A stretch of DNA of 64,000 nt from Prochlorococcus sp. AG-363-M17 (GCA_003278365.1 QCFS01000003.1:1-64000); one strand, 5' to 3'. Positions 30,918 to 38,993 are shown, numbered from the stretch's first letter. The notes: generated by a model not told the origin, from the sequence alone. Translations and numbers: made by a program.

Positions 30918-31259
30918 ATGACTAAGAAAAGCTCTAAAGGCTACAGGATAAGCACTTCAACCTTCACCAATCCGGTTTCTTTAGCTAAGGATGTAGAGAA
31001 GGTGCTCCCTTGGATCACCCCTGTATATGTAGAGACATTCAAAAAAGACATATGTCCTGGGTTGAAAGAATCTAAGAAGACAAGAAATTTATCAACTGTT
31101 TATGAGTTTCGTTCCATACAGGCCATGAATGATGACTCAATGAATAAGGAGTATCACGAAACGACTAAGCTTCTTAGAGCTTCTACCGAGAACTCAATCT
31201 TCACAATCATCGAAAGAATGTGTGGAGCTGAAAAACCAAGTAAAGCAATGAGTAAATAA
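30918..31259 (+). CDS. Divergent DUF1330-like protein
   Basis: The 113-residue protein aligns along its length with the DUF1330 protein at 34034: KGYRISTSTFTNPVSLAKDVEKVLPW here corresponds to KGFWIVTTTITSPAFKDYVEAFQPW there, and both end in a (T/F)TI(I/M) strand. DUF1330 proteins are small ferredoxin-like-fold dimers of unknown role. The stop is immediately followed by the next ATG at 31260. Confidence 0.55.
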   Translation: MTKKSSKGYRISTSTFTNPVSLAKDVEKVLPWITPVYVETFKKDICPGLKESKKTRNLSTVYEFRSIQAMNDDSMNKEYHETTKLLRASTENSIFTIIERMCGAEKPSKAMSK

Positions 31260-31427
31260 ATGGCATTTTCTGACGAACAGTATTTTCAAGCCATCGCTGG
31301 TAACGAAACAGTGAAAAAGTCCTTCAGCCAAATCAAGGAAGCTTGTCAGGCTTTACAAGTCGAAACTGGGTGTCCTGATGAAGACGTTGATGACTTTCTT
31401 AAATTCATTGCGGGGAAATGGAAATAG
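31260..31427 (+). CDS. Small acidic hypothetical protein (55 aa)
   Basis: The ATG directly abuts the TAA of the preceding gene (31257-31259), which suggests a shared transcript and reinitiation. The 55-residue product (FSDEQYFQAIAGNETVKKSF..., ending DVDDFLKFIAGKWK) looks like a short helical bundle. No family was recognised. Confidence 0.55.
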   Translation: MAFSDEQYFQAIAGNETVKKSFSQIKEACQALQVETGCPDEDVDDFLKFIAGKWK

Positions 31428-31542
31428 AGAAAGTACCCGTTCAGAAGTTCCCTCCTAAATCTTTTTTGCACGATAGTGAAATCCGGTCAATTCTCCTCGA
31501 AGAGCAAATGGCCTACCCTATTTTTTTTGCAAAGGTACTTAC

Positions 31543-31716
31543 CTATCTTGTGTAGTACTTAACCACATCAAAAATTAAATACACAATAAAAATCCCCACA
31601 AGAATATAGGGCAGGCTTGGATATTTGGAGAACAGCCCTAGTGAATCATTGGTTGAATCTGTCTTTGGACTCCTAGGTGACAACCCCTGATCTTTTCGTC
31701 GTTTAGCTTCTCCCAT
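31543..31716 (-). CDS. DUF2839-like small membrane protein (57 aa)
   Basis: The N terminus MGEAKRRKDQGLSPR matches the MGEAKRRK opening of the cyanobacterial DUF2839 family. A single membrane helix follows (YILVGIFIVYLIFDVV). It is shorter than typical family members. The function is unknown. Confidence 0.55.
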   Translation of the reverse strand: MGEAKRRKDQGLSPRSPKTDSTNDSLGLFSKYPSLPYILVGIFIVYLIFDVVKYYTR

Positions 31717-31745
31717 AAAGTCTTCATTTCAGTTTTATATCTCCA

Positions 31746-31910
31746 TTATCGTACCGTTGGACTAGTTGTCTGATTTACTTCAAGAGCCTCACCTTGCACA
31801 CACTCATGTGGGTAAGAAATCACATGTTTAGCAGTGATTCCAGCACCTATTGCTACTATTGCAATACCAAGCAACCATTTAGACCTTTCATTAGATAGGA
31901 AACGAGTCAT
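31746..31910 (-). CDS. Small membrane protein (54 aa)
   Basis: The frame from the ATG at 31910 has a basic start (TRFLSNERSK), one hydrophobic helix (WLLGIAIVAIGAGITAKHVI) and a polar tail with one cysteine (YPHECVQGEALE). It is followed on the same strand by the DUF2839-like gene after 29 bases. Confidence 0.45.
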   Translation of the reverse strand: MTRFLSNERSKWLLGIAIVAIGAGITAKHVISYPHECVQGEALEVNQTTSPTVR

Positions 31911-32188
31911 AGAAGTAATGAGTGGACAGCACGTGAGGAGAGGCCTCCTTCGACAATAATAAAACTTTTGTAGAGTCGTTTAAGCAAAGGAGTCCAACAA
32001 AAGCAAATTGATTACGACTCTATTAAATCGTCCACGCAGGAGAGGATCTAACAAAAAAGCTCTTAATGAGTGAGCGTAGTCTCAACCCCTGGTTCACAAC
32101 GACCATCTCTATTCAGCTGATAGAACATTGAGCAGTGAGTATATGCCTATGTGTTTTCTCGATCTTTTAGTGGTACAAACCGAAGTAA

Positions 32189-32572
32189 GTGGTCTTTACC
32201 GTATCAATTCTTTCGGTTTGCATCATTATTGCTTCTAAAAACTTAAGTCAAAGTAATGGTGTTCCCGCACAGGACATCATGTACACATCCTTATTCGACA
32301 CTATCTTCGCTGACTCATTCTTTTCTCCTATGAGAACTGTTTATTTTGTCTCCGATAGCCAGCTAGAGGAGATTAATCGTAAGCAACGACAAGAGGAACT
32401 CGACAACCTAGAGGCCTCCCGTAAGAGGCTTGAAGAGACTTATCAATCACGCATTAAAATCATTGATGAACGTGAGCATGAGCTTCAAGCAGAGTTGAAA
32501 GCGCTAGCGCAAGCTGAAAAAAAAACAGAACTTCCTGCTGAAGAAACTAAAAAGTGTGCTGTTAAGCCTTAA
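32189..32572 (+). CDS. Membrane-anchored coiled-coil hypothetical protein
   Basis: A GTG at 32189 opens a 127-residue frame with an N-terminal hydrophobic segment (VFTVSILSVCIIIAS) and a long charged heptad-like region from about residue 57 to 110 (EEINRKQRQEELDNLEASRK...). It has a good terminator at 32617. The function is unknown. Confidence 0.5.
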   Translation: MVFTVSILSVCIIIASKNLSQSNGVPAQDIMYTSLFDTIFADSFFSPMRTVYFVSDSQLEEINRKQRQEELDNLEASRKRLEETYQSRIKIIDEREHELQAELKALAQAEKKTELPAEETKKCAVKP

Positions 32573-32616
32573 TCCTTTCAACAAGCTGAGTGATGGGGAT
32601 CACTAAGGAGGTACAT

Positions 32617-32642
32617 AGGGGCCGTAACTGGTCCCTTTTTTC
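32617..32642 (+). terminator. Rho-independent terminator after the coiled-coil gene
   Basis: GGGGCC and GGTCCC pair (one G-U) around a six-base loop and are followed by seven T residues. It lies 45 bases after the stop at 32572. Confidence 0.75.
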
Positions 32643-32774
32643 TTATGTAGCCTTCTGGTCAGAGTAGCTTTTGAAGATTATTGTAACCATGGTTTCTTCG
32701 AGTAAAAAGCCAAGTCTTCTACAACACCAAAAAATAACTCGTCAAAGAAAGTCAGAGTGATCAGGTGAAAAACT

Positions 32775-33056
32775 CTATCCATCTATTCTTATCGAATTTA
32801 AAGCCTCTAGCGCTTTTTCTACAGATAACCCGGCCATAGCTTTAGCAGCTATCCAAGCTTGATCATCGGAGACACCTTCGAGAAGTTCAATTAGCTCTCT
32901 TGCCGTTTCCTTGGTGCCATCAACTTTCTCCGGTGTTTCTTTAAGCAGTCTGATATTTTTCTGAAGAGTACTCCTACCATTGCTTCTAACGATTTGATTA
33001 TGAAGCTTGCAACGCCATTCGGTATGAAAAGAGGTACCGTCTATCGCCTCATACAT
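32775..33056 (-). CDS. Hypothetical protein (93 aa)
   Basis: The protein has a basic middle (HNQIVRSNGRSTLQKNIRLLKE) and a helical acidic C terminus (ELIELLEGVSDDQAWIAAKAMAGLSVEKALEALNSI). No family was recognised. The region up to 33348 holds no other convincing gene. Confidence 0.45.
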   Translation of the reverse strand: MYEAIDGTSFHTEWRCKLHNQIVRSNGRSTLQKNIRLLKETPEKVDGTKETARELIELLEGVSDDQAWIAAKAMAGLSVEKALEALNSIRIDG

Positions 33057-33348
33057 AGAAGCAAGTCAAGTTTTTTATTTATAGCTGAATAGAAAAAGTC
33101 CAGCCACATTGTGACCATACTTATCCGACAATCAATTCTTCTGTGAAGGTTGTCAATTTTAACTTAGGCCTAAAACACATCAGCAATTTCACAAGCTTGT
33201 CACTTCTTGGTTGCTAAAGGGATTGGTTCTCGAGCTTTCACAAAACAATATCCATATGAGTGAAAAGATCAACAGCACGTCTAACTAGTGTTTCTCTTGT
33301 AATCTCAAAATGTCCTCTATTTATATTCTTGGTTATCTAGTCGAGTCG

Positions 33349-33830
33349 CTAAGTTTTCAGATGCTCTAAAAGCAGTCGCCATGCAAATTGAGATGCTTCG
33401 GCATCAAAGCTCTCCCGTTGTTCACATATAAAACCATGGTCAGCCGAGTAAATGTCTACATAAGGCAATCGCTTCCCTTCTGGATCTTCATTTTCTAACG
33501 CTTCTTTGATTGCCACTCGATCCAATGCAGGAATCAAAGCATCAGCAAGAATATTCTCAGTAGTGGTTAGTTTTTTATGTCGCCTTCCCTCAACCAAGTC
33601 CTCTTTGCTATAGCCAAGCTCTAACTCCGGTGCTGTTCGAGAAAAAGTGGTATTGCCAAAGAAGCAAATCCGCAATCAGCCAATCGATTAACAACACTTC
33701 TAACCCAACTGTTTACCCCGAAAACCTCTGGGAAAACAAGGACTACGTGATTACTTTCTCGATGAGGATTATTCCACCAACATCGTCATGGAACTGGAGC
33801 TTGTTCAATGACAACCCAACCTGCTGCCAT
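33349..33830 (-). pseudogene. Broken dienelactone hydrolase gene
   Basis: Reading from the ATG at 33830 gives MAAGWVVIEQAPVP, an in-frame TGA at 33786-33788, then CWWNNPHRESNHVVLVFPEVFGVNSWVRSV..., which is the family's N-terminal strand region. At a five-base A run (33642-33646 on the plus strand) the frame shifts by one. The next frame continues SRTAPELELGYSKEDLVEGR and jumps to the C-terminal block VDIYSADHGFICEQRESFDAEASQFAW. The central part, with the catalytic cysteine (GFCFGG type) and aspartate, is missing. Three independent lesions show decay. Confidence 0.85.
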
Positions 33831-34033
33831 TCGTCATTAAAAAATGAGCACCATTACATACACTATGCAAGAAAACTCTTATGGCCTTAAACACTTAGCA
33901 AAATCCTAAACCCTATTGAATAAACACTCAGACAATGAAGATAGCCTTTCTTAGTTTGAGATTCCTAGAGATCACGTTATATCAGAGGGATTCGAAGCTA
34001 TGAGCAAGTCCTCCTAAAACATCAAAGATAGAT

Positions 34034-34330
34034 CTAGTGAGTTACAGAGCCATCCATAATTGTGATAGTGGTATCAGTTGAACTAGCCCAACGCAATTTA
34101 CTGATTTCTTGATAATCGACTCTGTTGTAGGCATCTATTGCAGCCTCTTTGGAAGGAAATTCAATGATCACAGCAAGTTTGCCGCCTTTGCCTTCAACTG
34201 TTTTTGAATCCATGTCTTTTGCAAAGACTGATCCACCTACTGATTCCACCCAAGGCTGAAAAGCCTCCACATAGTCTTTAAAAGCTGGACTAGTAATGGT
34301 TGTTGTGACAATCCAGAATCCTTTCGCCAT
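34034..34330 (-). CDS. DUF1330 family protein
   Basis: The 98-residue protein fits DUF1330: KGFWIVTTTITSPAFKDYVEAFQPWVESVGGSVFAKD, then LAVIIEFPSKEAAIDAYN. The family has a dimeric alpha/beta-barrel fold and no proven role. It is complete, unlike the neighbouring hydrolase, and has a divergent relative at 30918. Confidence 0.85.
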   Translation of the reverse strand: MAKGFWIVTTTITSPAFKDYVEAFQPWVESVGGSVFAKDMDSKTVEGKGGKLAVIIEFPSKEAAIDAYNRVDYQEISKLRWASSTDTTITIMDGSVTH

Positions 34331-34540
34331 GAAAGATGATTAGAAGTGAGGAGATGTTTGCACTATTACTTCAGAAAGAAAAGCAATCGTTGTCAAATCA
34401 AAATGAAACCATAAAGCAGGTTTTGTCCCCCTTTGCGCACTAGTCCATTCCTATAGATTTTAGAGCGCGGGGCTAATGATTTGCTGAATTCTTCATCAGA
34501 AAACTTCAGCAATTATTTTTTCTACTGAGTGAGATTCTAT

Positions 34541-34585
34541 TCGGGGCGAAAGGTTCCGAACTTGCGACCTAGTACTCCCAAAGCA
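34541..34585 (-). repeat. Decayed 3' fragment of tRNA-Pro (old attachment-site scar)
   Basis: This 45-base stretch matches the 3' part of tRNA-Pro(UGG) at 49970-50014 with five substitutions (40 of 45). It covers the anticodon loop through the T-arm to the acceptor end. It is not a functional tRNA. It most likely marks an older integration at the same tRNA target. Confidence 0.8.
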
Positions 34586-34613
34586 TCAGTGAGTATTAGT
34601 GAATGATGCAGTT

Positions 34614-34808
34614 TTAGCAACAAGAGCAATCGCTACCGCCTTCTATGAGAGGAGCTTCAAAGGCATACGCAATATCTCTAAGCATTACAGCAACAAACTC
34701 AAGGGGGCATTTAAGTTCATTGATATAACCAGCACACTGCAGAGCTATGTCCTGCATACCAGGAAGAATAATTTTGTCCACTTGTTCTTGTCTTGGTTGC
34801 CAAGTCAT
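34614..34808 (-). CDS. Possible small hypothetical protein (64 aa)
   Basis: The frame between the two tRNA fragments encodes a helical segment (DIALQCAGYINELKCPLEFVAVMLRDIAYAFEAPLIEGG) and ends DCSCC, with five cysteines in total. It looks protein-like, but no family was recognised and it could be a remnant of the older element. Confidence 0.4.
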   Translation of the reverse strand: MTWQPRQEQVDKIILPGMQDIALQCAGYINELKCPLEFVAVMLRDIAYAFEAPLIEGGSDCSCC

Positions 34809-34917
34809 TTGACAGTTGTCAGTAATTAATTAAAAAGCATTCATTTCCCATCATGGCAGGGGGCATTGAATACTTTGAACCTTCGTACTCCGTTATTCTT
34901 GCGATTCTCTAAAAACC

Positions 34918-34964
34918 AGTCGGGGCGACAGGATTCGAACCTGCGACCTAGTGCTCCCAAAGCA
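34918..34964. repeat. Left attachment site: exact 47-bp copy of tRNA-Pro 3' end
   Basis: The sequence is identical to 49968-50014, covering the discriminator, acceptor 3' strand, T-arm, variable loop and most of the anticodon arm. The match ends at AAAGCA (then T here, C in the intact gene). A poly-A stretch just outside also agrees except at one base. Confidence 0.92.
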
Positions 34965-35057
34965 TTGGGTTGTAAAAATGAGACAAGCAGTAAATCCCAG
35001 TCAGCCACTAGTCAAAATGTAGTACAGAAGAGTGATTTGAGACTCAATCTTGTGTAA

Positions 35058-35087
35058 ACTAAATAGATCTATTTAAATCTATTTAGT
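35058..35087. promoter_or_regulatory. Nine-bp inverted repeat upstream of the integrase
   Basis: ACTAAATAG and CTATTTAGT are separated by 12 bases. An internal 14-base palindrome (AAATAGATCTATTT) spans 35061-35074. The site lies 42 bases before the integrase ATG and is a candidate operator for integrase control or a recombinase arm site. Confidence 0.4.
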
Positions 35088-35091
35088 CAAG

Positions 35092-35109
35092 AGGGCCCCA
35101 GGAGGGCCC
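35092..35109 (+). repeat. Paired AGGGCCC repeats, left end (candidate recombinase arm sites)
   Basis: AGGGCCC occurs at 35092-35098 and 35103-35109, an 11-bp period. The same arrangement (AGGGCCC, then AGGGTCC 11 bp on) lies at 49922-49939 inside the other end. CAGGAGGGCCCAA is identical at both ends (35099-35111 and 49918-49930). Confidence 0.5.
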
Positions 35110-35129
35110 AAGATTAAATTCACTCCTCG

Positions 35130-36401
35130 ATGAAAGCAAGATCGGAAACTGAACCGTGGGTATCGAGTCTGAGGACCTTTATACGGGATTCTCTTGGTAA
35201 TAGTTGGCAGGTCAAAGACAAAGGAGGAACCACTAACCTGCGGATTCGCTTAGACGATGGAACAAGGGTTTATCGAAATCTTGGTTTGCCATGGTGCAAA
35301 GCATCTGCAGCAAGCATTCGAGAATCAGTAGAAGAAATCCACGAACTTGTCATACACCAAAAGGTCTCAGTTGATGAGGCAGTGAAACGAGTCAAGCAAA
35401 CACGATCTAAAACTCCTAAAGCAGCAAGACGAGCGAATCCAAAACTCCTCATCACTGCATGGGAGAGCTATGAGAACTACAAAGTCAATGTCAGTGGAGA
35501 CGTGAGTCAAAAGACATGGGACGTTGAATATGGCAAAACGTTCCGCAGGCTCAAAGAAATTGCAGCATCGAATGCTAATGATCTACTGATTGAAATTGGC
35601 AAACAATACGAACCAGGATCGAGAAGCAGACAGATCAGAGTTCAACATATAGCTGCCTTTTTGCGGTGGGCCACCTCTAGAGCATCAGGTCATTTCTTAC
35701 CTGCTGATAACTGGACTCCCCCGCCTAAAAATGCCCTAGGAGACTATGTGGGACGCAAGTCTGCCAAGAAGCAACAAGAGTCCTCTAATCCGACTGTGGT
35801 TATAGAAGATGAGGATCTGCTGGGGCTGATCAACTCACTACCGATTGATCTTGATAAGGCTGAGAAGAAACACCGATTACGTGATCGTGCAATGGAATGG
35901 GATCTAGCTCTCAAGCTTGCAATTGTTTATGGATTGCGTCCCATCGAAGTCAGTTACGACTATTTAGAGATTAAAAAGAATGGAAAAGACTATCTGTTCT
36001 GTACCTACTGCAAGAAAGCTGGTGGAGGCATTACTAAACCCAGAAGACTATGGCCCCTACATCCTGAGTGGGAGGAGAAGTGGAAACTCGTTCAAAGAAT
36101 CAAACGCAAAGACCCTCTTCCCCGAATGAAAGCAGGTGCTGGTGATGCTTTTAAAAATTACCTGCGCTTTAACCAAGTTTGGAAAAGACTAAAGGCTGAG
36201 AGTGGAGTAGTGCCCTACAGCTTCCGGCATTCGTACAGTAAACGAGGGCATCAGGTCTACAAGCTTTCTGATACAGAGATGGCCGCCTTTATGGGTCACA
36301 CCGTCCAAGTACATAACGCTGCTTATGCCCAATGGAGCAGTGAATCAATGTTGGAAGCATCGATGGAACGCGGTATTCGATATAGAGATCTCACCTCTTA
36401 A
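35130..36401 (+). CDS. int: Tyrosine recombinase (integrase) of the tRNA-Pro element
   Basis: The 423-residue protein has an N-terminal DNA-binding part and a C-terminal catalytic domain. Catalytic candidates are Arg270 in VYGLRPIEV, Lys295 or Lys296 in CTYCKKAGGG, Arg366 in PYSFRHSYSKRG (the usual preceding His is Tyr363), His390 in FMGHT, and the nucleophile Tyr399 in HNAAYAQW. It starts 166 bases after the left att site. Its stop overlaps, on the opposite strand, the stop of the repeated gene at 36398. Confidence 0.92.
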   Translation: MKARSETEPWVSSLRTFIRDSLGNSWQVKDKGGTTNLRIRLDDGTRVYRNLGLPWCKASAASIRESVEEIHELVIHQKVSVDEAVKRVKQTRSKTPKAARRANPKLLITAWESYENYKVNVSGDVSQKTWDVEYGKTFRRLKEIAASNANDLLIEIGKQYEPGSRSRQIRVQHIAAFLRWATSRASGHFLPADNWTPPPKNALGDYVGRKSAKKQQESSNPTVVIEDEDLLGLINSLPIDLDKAEKKHRLRDRAMEWDLALKLAIVYGLRPIEVSYDYLEIKKNGKDYLFCTYCKKAGGGITKPRRLWPLHPEWEEKWKLVQRIKRKDPLPRMKAGAGDAFKNYLRFNQVWKRLKAESGVVPYSFRHSYSKRGHQVYKLSDTEMAAFMGHTVQVHNAAYAQWSSESMLEASMERGIRYRDLTS

Positions 36402-36724
36402 CTTGTTAATTGATGAGTACAACTAGAGTCTTCTAAGCTCATATCTACTAACCAATCTTTATCGATGCCAAGGAGTTCAATAGCCTTTAATTCAAAACCA
36501 TCAAGTTCAAAGTAGTTGTAAGGAACCTTTACCCGTAAGGTTAATTGCCCCTCTTCTCTTGAAATGGAGTGATTGGAAAATCCAAGTTCTTCCAAATTTC
36601 CATCAACATCATTTGAGATAGTTAGTCTTAAGATCTTCTTTAGATTCCATGGGGATTTATCCATGAAACTTGCTTGATCTTCCCAGTATTGTTTATAAGC
36701 ATGGAACCCTTTCTTGATGTTCAT
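36398..36724 (-). CDS. Repeated orphan protein, copy 1 (108 aa)
   Basis: No family was recognised. The protein starts MNIKKGFHAYKQYWEDQASF, has a strand-rich middle (REEGQLTLRVKVPYNYFELDGFELKAIELLGIDKDWLVDMSLE) and ends THQLTS. It is nearly identical to the protein at 43646. The only differences are Gly to Glu in the LEELGFSNH segment and the final residue, which lies outside the DNA repeat. Confidence 0.65.
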   Translation of the reverse strand: MNIKKGFHAYKQYWEDQASFMDKSPWNLKKILRLTISNDVDGNLEELGFSNHSISREEGQLTLRVKVPYNYFELDGFELKAIELLGIDKDWLVDMSLEDSSCTHQLTS

Positions 36725-36759
36725 TGCTCACTCCATTTAAAGTTGATTAAGGGTTATAG
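36403..36759. repeat. 357-bp direct repeat, copy 1, left of the P/As cassette
   Basis: Bases 36403-36759 match 43651-44007 at 356 of 357 positions in the same orientation. The repeat holds almost the whole 108-aa gene plus 35 bases upstream. The stop codons of both copies fall just beyond its edge and are supplied by different flanking DNA. The near identity indicates recent duplication or ongoing gene conversion. Confidence 0.93.
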
Positions 36760-36968
36760 TTAGTATTATAAGTCAACGGCTGGTTAACGAATCCCACCTA
36801 TTTACAAGTTGGGTACCTGTACCCTTATTGCATCAACCACCCAAGGAATTAACAATAGAACAAGTGTTTTGAACAGCGATAGAAATGGTATTTCCCGTTA
36901 GCATTCAATCATCAACATAAAAGAGATATTTCTGCACTGTTCTTTCAGAATCTAATTGTCTATATTTA

Positions 36969-37148
36969 TCAATCAATTGAATCTCGAAATTGCTCAAGAC
37001 GTACATCACTTAATCCTTGTATTAAAGCCCAAGCTGTTTCACCAGAGATAGTCTTTTCATCACAATATTGCAAGACTACTTTATCTATTCCTTGTATAAG
37101 AGCTTGGACATCTTGCTCTTCTAGGTGTTTGAATTTTTCATTATTCAT
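36969..37148 (-). CDS. Small hypothetical protein downstream of the CRP-type regulator
   Basis: The 59-residue protein from the ATG at 37148 (MNNEKFKHLEEQDVQALIQG) looks all-helical and contains two related segments, QALIQGIDKVVLQ and WALIQGLSDVRLEQF. The frame is open upstream into the regulator gene, but the internal ATG leaves a normal 10-base gap after the regulator's stop. It is probably co-transcribed with the regulator. Confidence 0.55.
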   Translation of the reverse strand: MNNEKFKHLEEQDVQALIQGIDKVVLQYCDEKTISGETAWALIQGLSDVRLEQFRDSID

Positions 37149-37158
37149 TACGATAGAA

Positions 37159-37797
37159 TCACCGAATAACTGGTTGATTCGACAGCAAAATGCGTCCATT
37201 CTTAGATTTCTTTAGCCAGCCATCATCCTTTAAATGATTCATCATTCTTGTCACAGTAACACGAGTAATTCCTAATGCATCTGCTATTTGGTCATGATTT
37301 ATCTTAAAGCCAAAGACGATACCACCTTCGACTACATGTCCAAAGTCAAGAGCAAGCATTTCAAGAAATGCTTGCATTTTCTTTTTTGTATTCTTTATAC
37401 CTAAAACAACTAAGAATGATTCCACATAATTATTGCGAGCAACAATTGATTGAAATATTAACTGCGAGATAGATCCCGAAGCATAAGCTTCATCTATGTT
37501 TAAACAAAGGACATCACAATCACAAAGAGCCAAGGCATTGTATCCATCAATTCTAGACAAAGGTTCACCAAAAGATTGTCCAGGCCCTACAAACCCAAGC
37601 ACAGATACGGCCTCATTTTTGTTCTCTGCAGATAAAAAAGCAGCGCCTCGAACTAAGAGCCATATCTGATTTTTCAGCATAGGAAAAAAACTTTTTGCTG
37701 AGATGTGCACAAGATTTCTTTTTGCATAAGTAGTTTCCAAAAACTCAAGGGCTCCTTCGTAAGAGTCGATGAGACTTGGTCTTTCAAGCAAAGTCAA
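37159..37797 (-). CDS. CRP/FNR-family transcription regulator (PtrA-like by context)
   Basis: The 212-residue protein has an N-terminal cyclic-nucleotide-binding-like barrel (FLSAENKNEAVSVLGFVGPGQSFGEPLS) and a C-terminal winged helix-turn-helix (KINHDQIADALGITRVTVTRMMNHLKDDGWL). Marine cyanobacteria carry a CRP-type regulator, PtrA, in phosphate-stress clusters. Its position next to pstS makes that role likely but not proven. The start is a TTG at 37797, with CCTCC (GGAGG on the coding strand) at 37804-37808. Three ArsR-type operators lie between it and pstS. Confidence 0.85.
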   Translation of the reverse strand: MTLLERPSLIDSYEGALEFLETTYAKRNLVHISAKSFFPMLKNQIWLLVRGAAFLSAENKNEAVSVLGFVGPGQSFGEPLSRIDGYNALALCDCDVLCLNIDEAYASGSISQLIFQSIVARNNYVESFLVVLGIKNTKKKMQAFLEMLALDFGHVVEGGIVFGFKINHDQIADALGITRVTVTRMMNHLKDDGWLKKSKNGRILLSNQPVIR

Positions 37798-37870
37798 ATG
37801 AATCCTCCAGGCAGATAAAGAAAGCTCACTGATGCCCTAGGGCAAAGGCGAAGCAATGGCAACACCTTAC

Positions 37871-37923
37871 ATCAAATCTTCTTGATGCATCAACAAGGCT
37901 TGATCTTATCAAGATATTTTGAT
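37871..37923. promoter_or_regulatory. Three tandem ArsR-type operators between the CRP-type gene and pstS
   Basis: Three exact ATCAA-N6-TTGAT sites occur at 37871-37886, 37889-37904 and 37908-37923, repeating every 18-19 bp. This is the operator form known for the cyanobacterial arsenic repressor ArsR. The array is 74 bases from the regulator's start and 33 bases from the pstS ATG, so it could control both divergent genes. Binding by the ArsR at 43041 is inferred from the shared site near arsR. Confidence 0.8.
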
Positions 37924-37955
37924 TAGTATCTGAAAGCCATGTTCGTGCGCCTCTC

Positions 37956-38957
37956 ATGACCTTCTCAAGGAAGGTGATTTCCTTCGCTTCTATTGCCACC
38001 CTTGGGGCTGGCATCGTTGCATGTGGAACAACTGATTCAACCTCCAGTGTTCGCCTAAGTGGTGCTGGAGCATCTTTCCCCGCAAAGATCTACACCCGAT
38101 GGTTCTCTGATCTGGCTAAATCTGGAGGGCCAAAGGTTAACTACCAAGCCGTTGGGTCTGGGTCTGGGCGTAAAGCATTCATTGATCAAACCGTTGACTT
38201 TGGAGCTTCGGATGATCCGATGAAAGCGAAAGACATCGCCAAGGTCACTCGTGGCTTAGTGCAAATTCCTATGGTGGGAGGCACCATCGCCTTTGGCTAC
38301 AACAAGCCAGATTGTGATCTTAAGTTGACCCAACTCCAAGCGGTCAGAGTCGCAATGGGTAAAATCAAAGACTGGAGAAAACTCGGTTGTCCTGCTGGAA
38401 AACTCACTTGGGTCCATCGTTCTGATGGTTCAGGAACGACCAAAGCTTTTACCAATTCAATGCAAGCTTTCTCAAATGACTCCAGTGAATGGTCTCTAGG
38501 TACTGGTAAATCAGTCAAGTGGCCAGCAGGTGTAGGGGGCAAAGGCAACGCAGGGGTCGCAGGTTTAATCAGACAAACACCTGGAGCCATCGGTTACGTC
38601 AACCAGTCCTACATAAGAGGGGACGTAAGAGCCGCAGCTCTACAAAACCTTTCAGGTGAATTCTTGAAGCCAAGCACCAAAGCAGGAGCTGCGGCTCTAA
38701 ACGGAATCAGATTGGATCGAAATCTTGCAGGTAAAAATCCAAATCCAACTGCAAGAGGTGCCTATCCAATCGCTACTCTGACTTGGGTTCTAGCTTACGA
38801 AACAGGCAATGGTTCTAAAACAGAAGCCATTAAAGAATCACTAAAATATCTTTTAAGTAATAAGGCTCAAGCAAAAGCTCCAACTTTAGGATTCGTTCCT
38901 CTTAAAGGAGACATTCTTAAAAAAGCTCGTTCAGCTGTCAATAGGATTGGGAAGTAA
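37956..38957 (+). CDS. pstS: Phosphate ABC transporter substrate-binding lipoprotein
   Basis: PstS/SphX binds periplasmic phosphate and delivers it to PstCAB. A lipoprotein signal ends at Cys23 (GAGIVACG). Binding-site blocks are LSGAGASFPAKIYTRW, YQAVGSGSGRKAF, VDFGASDDPM, HRSDGSGTTKAFT and RQTPGAIGYV. No pstCAB genes are in the window, so it must serve a transporter encoded elsewhere. It lies divergent from the CRP-type regulator behind three ArsR-type operators, and a strong terminator follows. The protein may favour phosphate over arsenate, but this cannot be read from the sequence. Confidence 0.95.
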   Translation: MTFSRKVISFASIATLGAGIVACGTTDSTSSVRLSGAGASFPAKIYTRWFSDLAKSGGPKVNYQAVGSGSGRKAFIDQTVDFGASDDPMKAKDIAKVTRGLVQIPMVGGTIAFGYNKPDCDLKLTQLQAVRVAMGKIKDWRKLGCPAGKLTWVHRSDGSGTTKAFTNSMQAFSNDSSEWSLGTGKSVKWPAGVGGKGNAGVAGLIRQTPGAIGYVNQSYIRGDVRAAALQNLSGEFLKPSTKAGAAALNGIRLDRNLAGKNPNPTARGAYPIATLTWVLAYETGNGSKTEAIKESLKYLLSNKAQAKAPTLGFVPLKGDILKKARSAVNRIGK

Positions 38958-38993
38958 TTTAAGCAAAAGCTTTATTAAATTTCCAAACTAATC

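Noticed and set aside
34866-35057. Plus-strand frame reading SGRQDSNLRPSAPKALGC through the left attachment site
   Set aside because: It is the well-known false translation of tRNA sequence. The DNA is the duplicated tRNA-Pro 3' end. The same artefact occurs at 49854-50147.
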